A stretch of 64,000 nt of DNA from NCBI RefSeq assembly GCF_000172175.1, contig NZ_ABJL02000008.1, forward strand, positions 1,302,001-1,366,000, in the 5' to 3' direction. The DNA is from Bacteroides intestinalis DSM 17393 (GTDB lineage Bacteria > Bacteroidota > Bacteroidia > Bacteroidales > Bacteroidaceae). Position numbers and translations under genes: made by a program. Of this stretch, positions 16,870 to 26,190 are shown piece by piece; the stretch's first letter is position 1, and every line of letters begins with the position of its first letter. Below the pieces are notes generated by a model. It saw only the letters and a list, made by a program, of their open reading frames with translations, had not been told where the DNA came from and ran no database searches.

Positions 16870-19356
16870 TTACTCTGTAACAGACCTCAGCACAACCTTA
16901 CCTGATTTCACCCCCTTAGCCTTAGCCTCGAAAACGATTTCTCCGGGTTGTTCAGCCGTTTGAACAATTGCCGTCAACTGACCGCTGAAAGCAGGCATCT
17001 TCGGCAAGTGAAACAAATCGAGTGAAGTAGCATCTCCATTAGCAGCAGCACGATAATGACCCGCACCTTTCACCGTAAAGTTAACAAGACGACTGTCCGA
17101 AGGACAAAGGTTTCCATCTTTATCAACCACGCGAACTGTGATATAGGCTAAGTCTTTGCCATCGGCAGTAAGTTGCAAACGATCAGCTACCACTTCCAGA
17201 TGATGAGGTTTACCAGCAGTACGGACCACTTTCTCCTCTGCTATTTTACCTGAAGCATCATAAGCTACGACTTTCACTTCACCCGGCTCATAAGGAACAT
17301 CCATCCACATCAAGCGGTAACGACGTTGGAGAGCAAGCGCATCTTTGCCTTGAATAGCTTTACTTTCTTCGGCTGTCAGTTTATGCTGTTTACCGTAACT
17401 TTTCCCATTGACGAAAAGTTCGGCAGTCGGATAGTTTGTGTAAACGAAAACAGGAGTATTCTCTCCTTCCCTACCCGGCCATGTCCAGTGAGGAAGTACA
17501 TGGAGTGTATTCACATTCTTATTCCAAAGACTACGGTACAGATAGTAACGGTCTTTAGGGAGACTGGCAAGGTCGATGATACCAAACAGCGAACTATGAC
17601 TCGGCCATGCATCCGTATCATAAGGAGAAGGCTCACCCAGATAGTCGAATCCTGTCCAAACAAATTGACCGATAGTCCAGTCATAATCATCTGCTAAAGC
17701 AAAATCCTCATCGGGAACATTAGACCAGGCACAATGCTCCAAGTCATATCCGGAAGACTGGTGATCATCATATTTCGCATCCCCGCGTTTCTCTACAGGG
17801 AATTTATATACGCCACGGGAACTAACGGTAGAAGAGGTTTCGGAACCAAGCACTATATTCTGCGGTAGCAGTTCATAAGCTTCCAGATAACGGTGTGCAC
17901 GATAATTAAAACCGGGTACATCAATCATTGCTGCAAAACCATTCTTCAAAACACAAGAAACCTGATCCATCCCGCAAGTAACAGGACGTGTCGGATCTTC
18001 ACGATGACAGATATCCTGCAAGAAAGAAGCAACTTTATAGCCAACAGGACTACATTGGGTAGGAACTTCATTACCGATGCTCCACATCACTACACAAGGA
18101 TTGTTGCGGAACTGATGCAGCATATTTATCATATCACGTTCTGCCCACTCGTTGAAATAGCGGTGATAGCCATTCTCACATTTGGCAATGTCCCATTCGT
18201 CGAAAGGTTCCACCATCATCATGAAACCCATTTCATCACAGAGTTGCACTAACTCCGGCGCAGGCATATTGTGAGCGGTACGAATGGCATCGCAACCCAT
18301 ATCTTTCAACAGTGTGAGTTGGCGACGTAATGCAGCAACATTGATGGCAGCCCCTAACGGACCGAGATCGTGATGATTACATACCCCCTGGAACTTACGG
18401 TGCTTACCATTCAGGAAGAATCCTTTGTCAGCAATGATTTCTATACTACGGATACCGAAACGAGTAGTATATTCGTCCGTTTGCTTGCCATCGGCATAAA
18501 CTTTGGAAACAGCCTTATATAGATAAGGTGTCTCCGGCGACCACAAGCAAGGAGCATTCACCAAGAAATTTTGTTCAAAAGGTTGACCATGATTAATCTT
18601 ACGGGTATTATCCTTCGTCGCAACAACTTTCCCATCAGGAGAGATAATCTCTGTTACGATACGGATATCTTTTCCTTCATCATTAGCAATAGTCGTCAGC
18701 AGACGTACCGAGGCATACTCATCAGCAACATGAGGAGTAGTCAGCTGAGTACCCCATACTGGAACATGCACTTTATCAGTACTCACTACGCGCACATTAC
18801 GATAAAGCCCTGCACCGGGATACCAACGGGAAGATTGCGGTTTATTCTCCAAACGCACGGCAAGGATATTGTTCTTACCGTCTTTTTTCAAAAATCCGGT
18901 GACATCGCAATGGAAAGAATTATATCCGAATGGCCAGAAACATGCTTCTTGCCCATTGACGTATACACGGGCTTCACTCATTGCACCATCAAAGACAAGT
19001 GTCGTCTGCTGATTAGCGGGAGCATCGAACGTAGTACGATACCAACCTATTCCTACGTAAGGGAGTCCACCTGTACGTCCGGTCTTGACAGAAGCCTTCT
19101 TTTCGAAGTTCTGCGTTACCGCTACTTCCTGCAAGTCATTGCTGCGATCGAAAGGACCGAAGATGGCCCAGTCATGAGGTACGGTTACGGTTTCCCATTT
19201 ACGATCATCAAATTCAGGCTTCATGGCTTCCGCTACTTCACCTTTCGTAAACTTCCAGTTCTTCTCCAACAGTGTTTCTATACGCTGAGCTTTTGCTATC
19301 AAAGAGAAAAGAATACAGCAGGAGAAAGAGATGAATAGTATCTTCTTCATTTTCAA
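16870..19356 (-). CDS. GH2 beta-galactosidase, secreted
   Basis: An 828-residue glycoside hydrolase family 2 enzyme, probably a periplasmic beta-galactosidase that trims galacto-oligosaccharides released by the adjacent GH53. Signal peptide 1-23 (ending AKA-Q). The sugar-binding domain (about 30-190) contains GIGWYRTTF and PGAGLYRNV; an Ig-like domain (about 195-305) is followed by the barrel (about 310-600) with acid/base Glu430 in WSIGNE and nucleophile Glu506 in LGSETSS. C-terminal DUF4982- and Ig-like modules follow. It is last in a three-gene minus-strand operon, 19 bp after the GH53 stop. Beta-galactosidase rather than glucuronidase or mannosidase is inferred from the motifs and the galactanase neighbour. 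Confidence 0.85.
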   Translation of the reverse strand: MKMKKILFISFSCCILFSLIAKAQRIETLLEKNWKFTKGEVAEAMKPEFDDRKWETVTVPHDWAIFGPFDRSNDLQEVAVTQNFEKKASVKTGRTGGLPYVGIGWYRTTFDAPANQQTTLVFDGAMSEARVYVNGQEACFWPFGYNSFHCDVTGFLKKDGKNNILAVRLENKPQSSRWYPGAGLYRNVRVVSTDKVHVPVWGTQLTTPHVADEYASVRLLTTIANDEGKDIRIVTEIISPDGKVVATKDNTRKINHGQPFEQNFLVNAPCLWSPETPYLYKAVSKVYADGKQTDEYTTRFGIRSIEIIADKGFFLNGKHRKFQGVCNHHDLGPLGAAINVAALRRQLTLLKDMGCDAIRTAHNMPAPELVQLCDEMGFMMMVEPFDEWDIAKCENGYHRYFNEWAERDMINMLHQFRNNPCVVMWSIGNEVPTQCSPVGYKVASFLQDICHREDPTRPVTCGMDQVSCVLKNGFAAMIDVPGFNYRAHRYLEAYELLPQNIVLGSETSSTVSSRGVYKFPVEKRGDAKYDDHQSSGYDLEHCAWSNVPDEDFALADDYDWTIGQFVWTGFDYLGEPSPYDTDAWPSHSSLFGIIDLASLPKDRYYLYRSLWNKNVNTLHVLPHWTWPGREGENTPVFVYTNYPTAELFVNGKSYGKQHKLTAEESKAIQGKDALALQRRYRLMWMDVPYEPGEVKVVAYDASGKIAEEKVVRTAGKPHHLEVVADRLQLTADGKDLAYITVRVVDKDGNLCPSDSRLVNFTVKGAGHYRAAANGDATSLDLFHLPKMPAFSGQLTAIVQTAEQPGEIVFEAKAKGVKSGKVVLRSVTE

Positions 19357-19375
19357 TCAAAGTATTTAATTAATG

Positions 19376-20560
19376 TTATTTAAAAGCATCCATTATAACA
19401 GTAGGATAACCGCCTTCTGTAAATGCTCCCAACCTATATTGACTCGGCCTGCACTCCGGTTCCCAATAGAACACTCCTTTACAACGACCGTTGGTATTTT
19501 CCTTGCACTCCTTCAAGATACGGGCAAGCTGCCTCTTTCCCTCGTTCAAAACAGAGGTACTTGCCAACTTACCATTGTCATCGGCGCACTCCATACCGGT
19601 TTCTACCACCATTACATCACAATTGTACTTGGTGCTCAAAGCCTTGATATTGCTGATGCAGTCCGTAATGACGGCATCGGCAGATGAATAGCCTTCTTTG
19701 GCATCACGCGACCAATAAGGGTAAAGCGACATACCTATCATATCCCACTTGCCGCCGTTCTTCTTCAATTCATCGAAGAACCAAGTGAACAAACCGCTGT
19801 CCCATCCATTGTCCAAGTGAACAATCACAATAGCATCGGGAAAAACCGACTTCACAGCATCGTATCCGGTAGTGACGAAAGCACCAAGGTTGGCCCAATT
19901 CATGGGATATACCACTTTGTCGGTAGCACTTGCCGGTGCATCTTTCAAATCCTTCTCCGTCACATTATAAGATGCGCCGCTCAAAGCCACGTCTTCATCC
20001 CACAACATGCCCGGACGAATTTCATTCCCCACTTGCACCCATTTAGGAATAACCCCTATCTCCTTCAAGGCCTGAAGCACACTCACCGTATGGTCTTTAA
20101 TGGCACTTTTCAAGTTTGCCAGATTCTTTCCTACCCATGACGCGGGTTTGTTTTGCTGGGCGGGATCAGCCCACCAATCACTGTAATGAAAGTCTATCAT
20201 TACATCCATCCCCAACTCTTTGGCTCTTTTGGCCTTCTCCACCACATCGGCAGTGTTACACCAATTGCCATGTTTACTCGGATCTACCCATACGCGAATA
20301 CGAATGGCATCAAGCCCCAGTTCCTTCATCAGAGCCGTACACTCACGCTGCTCACCTTTGGCATTATAGAAGTTGTAGCCTTTGGATTCGTATTCGGTGA
20401 CCCACCCTATGTCAGCACCTTTGGCAAATTCCACCTCTGTAGTTCCATCGTCACCGTCGGGATCGACCTCCGGCGCAGGAATTGTTTCGTTATTACTGCT
20501 ACACGCTATTATAGCAAAAGCAATACCCAAAAAGAAAGACAAAAATTTCATGTGTTTCAT
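19376..20560 (-). CDS. GH53 endo-beta-1,4-galactanase lipoprotein
   Basis: A 394-residue family 53 enzyme that cuts beta-1,4-galactan (pectic arabinogalactan side chains). The start at 20560 (MKHMKF) gives a standard lipoprotein signal with lipobox IIAC (Cys20); the 17 residues upstream are an unneeded hydrophobic extension. A Gly/Asp-rich linker leads to the barrel: KGADIGWVTEYE, AIRIRVWVDPS, FHYSDWWADP, acid/base Glu180 in VQVGNEI and nucleophile Glu320 in VVETGM. All key residues are present, unlike the broken paralogue at 5911-6841. Its lipidation suggests a cell-surface site for the first cut. It lies 47 bp after the GH-A gene and 19 bp before GH2. Confidence 0.92.
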   Translation of the reverse strand: MKHMKFLSFFLGIAFAIIACSSNNETIPAPEVDPDGDDGTTEVEFAKGADIGWVTEYESKGYNFYNAKGEQRECTALMKELGLDAIRIRVWVDPSKHGNWCNTADVVEKAKRAKELGMDVMIDFHYSDWWADPAQQNKPASWVGKNLANLKSAIKDHTVSVLQALKEIGVIPKWVQVGNEIRPGMLWDEDVALSGASYNVTEKDLKDAPASATDKVVYPMNWANLGAFVTTGYDAVKSVFPDAIVIVHLDNGWDSGLFTWFFDELKKNGGKWDMIGMSLYPYWSRDAKEGYSSADAVITDCISNIKALSTKYNCDVMVVETGMECADDNGKLASTSVLNEGKRQLARILKECKENTNGRCKGVFYWEPECRPSQYRLGAFTEGGYPTVIMDAFK

Positions 20561-20607
20561 GGCAAATATAGTTATCAATGATACAAATATAAGTAATAAA
20601 AGCGTAA

Positions 20608-23175
20608 TCATTCAAGCCAGATACTCCCTATCTCTATTTCCATAGCCTTTTCAGCAACTCCATCAAAAGAGAGTTCGAGAGTTTCAATCCCCTCTACCTT
20701 GAAAGGTATTTCAGTCTGCGGACGGAAATAATTATCAAGGAAGACCGGATAGACGTGGGGAAGTAAAGCTGTATTTGTTTGCTCCAAATCCTGCAAGGGT
20801 ACACGAATGATACCATCAGTTGCAGCGGCACACGAAGCAAGATAGGTATATCCGTCAGAAGTAATGAAGCCTGCTTTTAGTCCTTCGGGAATCTTCTTTG
20901 CATGGATACACAAAGTGCGGCAGGAAGCGAGTCGCTCAGGGCGTCCATCGATATCCTCCTTAATGTAACGACGAAGAACGAAGACAGGCGCCTTATCTTT
21001 AGACTCAAAGGTAATGCGCAAGGTCGGCTTCTCTGTCGGTGCATTTTGCATTAACTGGCGGTTCGTGAGGCTCCATCCGGGCATAGTATATGTTTCCAAT
21101 TTACTATCAGCATCCCCTATTTCCAGCAGAGACAATGGTTTTTCAGGAGCAACTACGTTGGTTTCCCACAGGGTAGCCGAAGTATAGTCCCAATCCAGCG
21201 GACTCCTGGCTACTCCCGAAGGAAACGTTTGTCGCTTATCGCCTTGACAAACGACGATGTTATACCTAAAACAACCCTCTTTTATTTCTGTAGCAGGTAC
21301 GGTAGCACGATAAATGTAACCACCTGTATGATTCATTTTCAGATAAGGATTCTTTTCATTCCAGAAAGATATCTTATCTGTGTAGATAATAACGGAATCG
21401 GGCATTTCATTACCCGCTACAATGGCCTCTATCTGTAAATCTTTACCGGCATCTACTGTCTTGGCAGGAGAATGAGTAACAGTAAAACCTTTATCATCAG
21501 AAATGGATGGACATACATATTCACCAAGAGTAATATTCTGCCAATGAGCATCAGTAGTCCATTTACCGGAAGCCGATATACCTTCACGCTGTAACAGATA
21601 AACACCCGGACGAAGAGTCGAAATCTTGCCATTCGCAGCCTGTGAACTGAACGTATTTCCATTATCCAAGCCGTTCACCCGGAATTGCTTACCTAAATCA
21701 GGTAAATTCAGAGTCATATCCCATGCACCGGAAACAATGCGCATTACTTCTTTATCCAAAGAAGGCCTTGTAAACGGGTCACTAACCTGTACGGCATCGG
21801 GCATTACTTCCAAGCGCCAAACGCCCTCTTCCAGACGATCCAGCCAATAAACTCCCGTACCTTCATAATTCACCACCGGAGATTTGCCACAACCGGCTAT
21901 TGCGCGAAGCTGAGAAATATCTTTCGGACGAGTTTGGGTCGTATTGGAATAGTAGAATTTCTCTCCGTCATTCAGTTCGCTTAAATCCTGCACGTAGCTG
22001 ACACGGAAATCATTGAATAATGTATCTGCCGGATAACTGCCAAAACTCTCTCCCCTGCCCACTTTCTGTGCCACTTCTGCGGCAATCATCAATCCGATAG
22101 CTTTATTCGGAGTGTATGCTACATTCAGGTAATGAGTCTGGTACTCGGTATTGTAGGCCGCCATGTCGATAGGATCATAGGCAAACTGAGTAATCCACTG
22201 GAAACCGGCTGTGCGGAAAGTGCGTACAGTTGCCGGATACATATAGGAATAAAGAATATCAGCGGGATCAAATTCATAAACCATACGAGCCTTCTTATTG
22301 AAACCTTTCAGATTGGAGAAAGGAATATCGTAGCGGTCTACGGAAGGCAGGAAGTTTCCCTTGCGGGTATGTCCGGATACAAGACCAATAGGATACCATT
22401 GATAGGTAGTACCTTGTATGGCTGTAGAATAGTAAGCCTCTACCACATGCTGGTTATGACTGACATTGTAAAACACCGGTTTGCGGTTGCCTGCACGCTT
22501 CAGGGCGGACAGCATCTTATTTATATAATTACGCGTCTCAGCAACAGTGCCGGGATGGCAAGGCTCGTTGTTTATTTCAAAGCCTACGATATAAGGATCG
22601 TCTTTGTAAGCATAACCTGTATAAGGATTCACGTGGCGTACAAGAGCAGCAATATACTTTTCCTGTGCAACAATAGCATCTGCATCACTATGAACGGCAC
22701 ATTTATCATAATTTAAAGAGAAACCACTGGTAGGCTGATTACGTTCCGGATAACCGTTACCAAAATTTGTCTGTGCCGTGATAACGGTACGGATACCGCG
22801 TTCCTGTAATTTATGGATAAGGTAGTCCAATAGTTCCAGGTGTTCATTTTCCAGCAAGTTACCTTCTGCATCAGAAATCTCTACGTCCCAGATGTGAATA
22901 CGATAAGCATTCAATCCCAAGCGTGCCATGTGATAGACATCACGGTCGATGGCAGCTTTACGATCCACTCCCAGATAACCCATCGCCCGGTAAGCATGTG
23001 CAAAGGGTAAGGTATAGTTCACACCAAAGAAAGAAGCTTCTTTCTTCGTATCCGACCAACGCATGACGCCGCCGGCATCTACATAAATAGTAGGAACGCT
23101 TTTGGGTACTTTGTTCTGTGCCGGAGCAACTACTGCCAGCAAACAAGTAATCAAGATAAGAATGTGTCTCTGCAT
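20608..23175 (-). CDS. Clan GH-A glycoside hydrolase (possibly GH147)
   Basis: An 855-residue secreted enzyme (signal peptide ending APA-QN). I chose 23175 because a full -33/-7 promoter at 23206-23236 overlaps the longer in-frame extension, leaving 23175 as the first ATG that can be translated. The N-terminal half is a (beta/alpha)8 barrel of clan GH-A: FFGVNYTLPF, YRIHIWDVEI, acid/base Glu204 in FEINNEP, and nucleophile candidate Glu301 in MVYEFDPAD. The C-terminal half (about 400-855) has beta-sandwich modules. It leads an operon with GH53 and GH2, so a beta-galactosidase or galactanase role is likely. I considered GH147, a beta-galactosidase family known from Bacteroides pectin loci, and GH5-like families; the family number is unverified. 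Confidence 0.7.
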   Translation of the reverse strand: MQRHILILITCLLAVVAPAQNKVPKSVPTIYVDAGGVMRWSDTKKEASFFGVNYTLPFAHAYRAMGYLGVDRKAAIDRDVYHMARLGLNAYRIHIWDVEISDAEGNLLENEHLELLDYLIHKLQERGIRTVITAQTNFGNGYPERNQPTSGFSLNYDKCAVHSDADAIVAQEKYIAALVRHVNPYTGYAYKDDPYIVGFEINNEPCHPGTVAETRNYINKMLSALKRAGNRKPVFYNVSHNQHVVEAYYSTAIQGTTYQWYPIGLVSGHTRKGNFLPSVDRYDIPFSNLKGFNKKARMVYEFDPADILYSYMYPATVRTFRTAGFQWITQFAYDPIDMAAYNTEYQTHYLNVAYTPNKAIGLMIAAEVAQKVGRGESFGSYPADTLFNDFRVSYVQDLSELNDGEKFYYSNTTQTRPKDISQLRAIAGCGKSPVVNYEGTGVYWLDRLEEGVWRLEVMPDAVQVSDPFTRPSLDKEVMRIVSGAWDMTLNLPDLGKQFRVNGLDNGNTFSSQAANGKISTLRPGVYLLQREGISASGKWTTDAHWQNITLGEYVCPSISDDKGFTVTHSPAKTVDAGKDLQIEAIVAGNEMPDSVIIYTDKISFWNEKNPYLKMNHTGGYIYRATVPATEIKEGCFRYNIVVCQGDKRQTFPSGVARSPLDWDYTSATLWETNVVAPEKPLSLLEIGDADSKLETYTMPGWSLTNRQLMQNAPTEKPTLRITFESKDKAPVFVLRRYIKEDIDGRPERLASCRTLCIHAKKIPEGLKAGFITSDGYTYLASCAAATDGIIRVPLQDLEQTNTALLPHVYPVFLDNYFRPQTEIPFKVEGIETLELSFDGVAEKAMEIEIGSIWLE

Positions 23176-23205
23176 GTCATCAAATTCAAGTTGTTTTTCT
23201 GTTGA

Positions 23206-23236
23206 CAAAAGTAACGGAGTGGAGTTATTCATCAAA
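23206..23236 (-). promoter_or_regulatory. Promoter of the GH-A/GH53/GH2 operon
   Basis: The minus strand has TTTG (23236-23233), 19 bp, then TACTTTTG (23213-23206), a full match to the Bacteroides promoter consensus. It lies 30-60 bp upstream of the chosen start codon at 23175. Confidence 0.75.
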
Positions 23237-23245
23237 GCAGATATC

Positions 23246-23272
23246 GGACATAAAAGGAAACAAAAAGGACAT
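23246..23272 (-). promoter_or_regulatory. GGACAT direct repeat, candidate activator site
   Basis: On the plus strand GGACAT occurs at 23246-23251 and again at 23267-23272, exactly 21 bp (two helical turns) apart, ending about 10 bp upstream of the -33 box. Spacing and position fit an AraC-type dimer site, such as for the hybrid two-component regulator at 26191. The link is inferred. Confidence 0.45.
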
Positions 23273-23359
23273 TAACTGATTATCAGCAATATATGTATAG
23301 TAGTTATAAATAATAATTAGGAATTCTCAATCCAAAGACTACTACTTTTTCTCCATTTT

Positions 23360-23391
23360 CTTGTAATTATTAAGCATAAAAAGTATCTTTG
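23360..23391 (+). promoter_or_regulatory. Promoter of the TPR histidine kinase gene
   Basis: CTTG (23360-23363), 20 bp, then TATCTTTG (23384-23391), 25 bp before the ATG at 23416. An ATG further upstream (23389) falls inside the -7 box, which rules it out as a start. Confidence 0.65.
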
Positions 23392-23415
23392 TCACATTCT
23401 CTTGTAAAAGATAAG

Positions 23416-25530
23416 ATGAAAAGATACACTAACATACTAATTTTACTACTTCTCACAGGGCTTTTTATTCCTGCCGGAGCACAAAACAACCCTTATAAGA
23501 TAGATGACTCTTTATACCCCTTTTTTCAGCGCGCCACCAAATCACGAACTTATCCCCAAGGATTGCTTATCGCTGACACTCTTTATGCAGAAGCAACCAA
23601 AAAGAAAGACAAAAAAGCACAATGTTTGGCACTTACCATTCCGGTAAGTTTCTACTATAGTTCCGGCAATTATGAGAAACTGGAACAGGCAGCCACTAAA
23701 TTAAAGGAAGAGGCACGCAAAAACAACTATCTGCAATATTACTATTCCGCATATACGAGCGAAATAAATTGGCTCCTTAACAACGGACATTCACTGCGTG
23801 CCCTGCACAAAGCCGAAGAAATGAAAGAACAGGCTTTCAAAGACCAGCACAACTACGGCATCTTTTCGTGTATTCGTACCTTGGGACACATCTACTATAT
23901 GCGTCAGAATAGTGAGGTAGCAGCCGAGTACTACAAAAATGCCTTGGAATACATGCTGAAGCATTTGCCCGAACAAGATCCGTCATACCTTTATATGAAC
24001 CTTGCTGAGTATTACCGAAAGAAAGACGAAGGTGAAGTAGCATTGGAATACAATGAGAAAGCCGTGAAAACTGCTAAAACCAATGAGAGCCGTGTAGCTT
24101 CCCTAATGGATAAATGCCAGACTCTGTATAGTATGGACCGAATCGATGACTTTAACACTTGCTATGAAGAATGCCTGCAACTGGTCGAACAATATGGTGT
24201 TATCCGCAAATCAGCTTTGTTGCGTTTACGTATCTGCAAACTTGTTCTGGATAAAAAATACGATCAGGCATATATAGCAGCTGATTCGATAGGAAGCCCG
24301 TTGCAGGTTTACCAGATACTTCATGTATTATATCTGAAATCAGGAGACTATGAAAAGGCTTATACATATAATAAGTTGATTCACAAGCACCAAGATTCAA
24401 TCAACCGTCTGGTACAATCTACAGACATCGCTGAACTGAATGCACAGATAGGCAACGAACGCATGAAATTGGATGCCAAGGCCTTGGAATATAAGAATGC
24501 AGCACTCAACTTAAGGAATACCCAATTGGAACTGGAGCGGACTAAGTCACAATCTGAACTGGAAAAGATAAATGCTGAGAACAGCAAATTGGTATTGAAG
24601 AACCGGAACCTGGAACTGGCACGTCTCAATGTAGAAGCGGAAAAACAGAAAGCCATCTTAAAAGAGCAGCAAAGTGCTTCTCAACATTACATCGTAACTC
24701 TCAGTCTCGTACTTTCGTTCTTGTTTCTTTTCACCTGCTTCCTGATATTCTACCTGTACAGACGCCGTAGAACAATGGCTATCCTACAGGAGAAAAATGA
24801 AGAGCTCACCGTTGCACGCGACCATGCCGAGGAATCGGACCGGATGAAAAGTTTCTTTATACAGAATATGAGCCACGAGATACGTACACCGCTCAATGCC
24901 ATAGTCGGATTCTCACAAGTTTTATCCACTCCGGATATGGAGGTGGACGAGGAAGAGAAAGCAGAGTTCAGCATGCTTATCCAGCAGAATTCCGAGTTAC
25001 TGACTACGCTAATTAATGATGTCCTTGACCTTGCCAGTTTGGAAAGTGGTAAATACACCATGCATCTGGCGCCTCATCGCTGCAATGAGTTATGCCAGAT
25101 AGCAATGGCTTCTGTTGTGCATCGTAATCCGAAAGAAGTGAAGTCCTATTTCACTTCCGACGCACCGAATGACTTCTTGTTTGTGACGGATAAAGAACGC
25201 CTGCAACAGGTACTTATCAATTTCCTGACCAATGCGGAGAAACACACGGTACGGGGGGAAATTCACCTCCACTGCTCTCTCACAGAGAATCCGGGAAAGA
25301 TAACCTTCTCCGTTACAGATACCGGTCCGGGAGTTCCGGCAGACCAGGCAGACTATGTTTTCGACCGGTTCAGCAAACTGGATGAATTTAAACAGGGCAC
25401 AGGACTCGGACTGAATATCTGTTCCATCATTGCCGGGCGCCTGAAAGGTGAAGTGAAACTGGATAAGAGTTACACCAAAGGAGCACGTTTCCTGTTTATA
25501 CTTCCACTGGACGGTGATCCTAATTACTAA
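23416..25530 (+). CDS. TPR-containing sensor histidine kinase (orphan)
   Basis: A 704-residue membrane sensor kinase. Signal peptide about 1-21 (PAGAQ); a periplasmic TPR-rich region (about 30-330); a coiled coil rich in E/L/K (about 335-420); one transmembrane helix at about 425-447 followed by YRRRR; then the kinase: H-box NMSHEIRTPLNAIVGF with His487, N-box LINFLTNAEKHT, G1 DTGPGVP and G2 GTGLGLNI. No receiver or DNA-binding domain is attached, and no separate response regulator lies nearby, so its partner must be encoded elsewhere. It is followed after 57 bp by a small PepSY-like gene on the same strand, probably co-transcribed. Divergent from the galactan operon. The stimulus is unknown. 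Confidence 0.9.
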   Translation: MKRYTNILILLLLTGLFIPAGAQNNPYKIDDSLYPFFQRATKSRTYPQGLLIADTLYAEATKKKDKKAQCLALTIPVSFYYSSGNYEKLEQAATKLKEEARKNNYLQYYYSAYTSEINWLLNNGHSLRALHKAEEMKEQAFKDQHNYGIFSCIRTLGHIYYMRQNSEVAAEYYKNALEYMLKHLPEQDPSYLYMNLAEYYRKKDEGEVALEYNEKAVKTAKTNESRVASLMDKCQTLYSMDRIDDFNTCYEECLQLVEQYGVIRKSALLRLRICKLVLDKKYDQAYIAADSIGSPLQVYQILHVLYLKSGDYEKAYTYNKLIHKHQDSINRLVQSTDIAELNAQIGNERMKLDAKALEYKNAALNLRNTQLELERTKSQSELEKINAENSKLVLKNRNLELARLNVEAEKQKAILKEQQSASQHYIVTLSLVLSFLFLFTCFLIFYLYRRRRTMAILQEKNEELTVARDHAEESDRMKSFFIQNMSHEIRTPLNAIVGFSQVLSTPDMEVDEEEKAEFSMLIQQNSELLTTLINDVLDLASLESGKYTMHLAPHRCNELCQIAMASVVHRNPKEVKSYFTSDAPNDFLFVTDKERLQQVLINFLTNAEKHTVRGEIHLHCSLTENPGKITFSVTDTGPGVPADQADYVFDRFSKLDEFKQGTGLGLNICSIIAGRLKGEVKLDKSYTKGARFLFILPLDGDPNY

Positions 25531-25587
25531 ACAAAACTCACTACCCGTTGTTTTCTTCAGAACGATAACAATCTAAATGAAGGAACA

Positions 25588-26076
25588 ATGAAAAAGTTGA
25601 CGTATTCTTTCCTGCTTCTGATGCTCCTGACATCAGTTCCGGCTCTGGCCGATTATGCGCCTGTCAATGTACAGACAGCACTAAAAAAAATGTATCCCGC
25701 CGCCAAGGATGTTGCCTGGTCACGGGATGAGATTTACTATGTAGCGGACTTTATACAGAATGGGTTCGACACAAAAGTCTGGTTCAACTCTGAAGCACAA
25801 TGGGAAATGAGACAGATTGATTGGGGAACAATGGACGAAGTGCCCAATGCCGTGTACAATGCTTTTGCAGCAAGCGAATATTCCGATGGAATGGTGCAGG
25901 GAGTCACATTGGTTCAATTTCCCGAAAAACAATCAGTAATTTCCGTAGTTGTGGGAATGGCGAATACACAAACTAGATACCAACTACTGTTCACCCTCGA
26001 CGGAGGACTTGAGGATGAACGGAATGCCACTTACTTTAATAATCTATTAGGAGCAGAAGTATTCCTGAACACTTAA
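25588..26076 (+). CDS. Secreted PepSY-like (DUF2874) protein
   Basis: A 162-residue exported protein (signal peptide ending ALA-DY) with two repeats of the PepSY-like DUF2874 pattern: VQTALKKMYPAAKDVAWSRDE followed by YYVADFIQNGFDTKVWFNSEAQW, then a second half with VPNAVYNAFAASEYSDG and VQFPEK. Such small periplasmic proteins are often found beside two-component systems in Bacteroidetes and may modulate a sensor; here it directly follows the TPR kinase. The molecular role is not established. Confidence 0.75.
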   Translation: MKKLTYSFLLLMLLTSVPALADYAPVNVQTALKKMYPAAKDVAWSRDEIYYVADFIQNGFDTKVWFNSEAQWEMRQIDWGTMDEVPNAVYNAFAASEYSDGMVQGVTLVQFPEKQSVISVVVGMANTQTRYQLLFTLDGGLEDERNATYFNNLLGAEVFLNT

Positions 26077-26090
26077 TTGTGCCAATTCCT

Positions 26091-26172
26091 TGCCACCTTA
26101 CTGGCAAACTGTTGTCATCTTATTGGCAAGACTCTGCCACCTTATTGGCAAAACCTTGCCAATAAGGTGGCA
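26091..26172. repeat. 22-bp tandem repeat ending in a perfect hairpin
   Basis: Three copies of a unit like TGCCACCTTATTGGCAA begin at 26091, 26113 and 26135 (22-bp period). The third copy pairs perfectly with an inverted copy: 26136-26151 against 26156-26171, a 16-bp stem with a 4-nt loop. It separates the convergent PepSY-like and hybrid-sensor genes and may end both transcripts. Confidence 0.85.
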
Positions 26173-26190
26173 AAGAATTATAAGGCTGAA

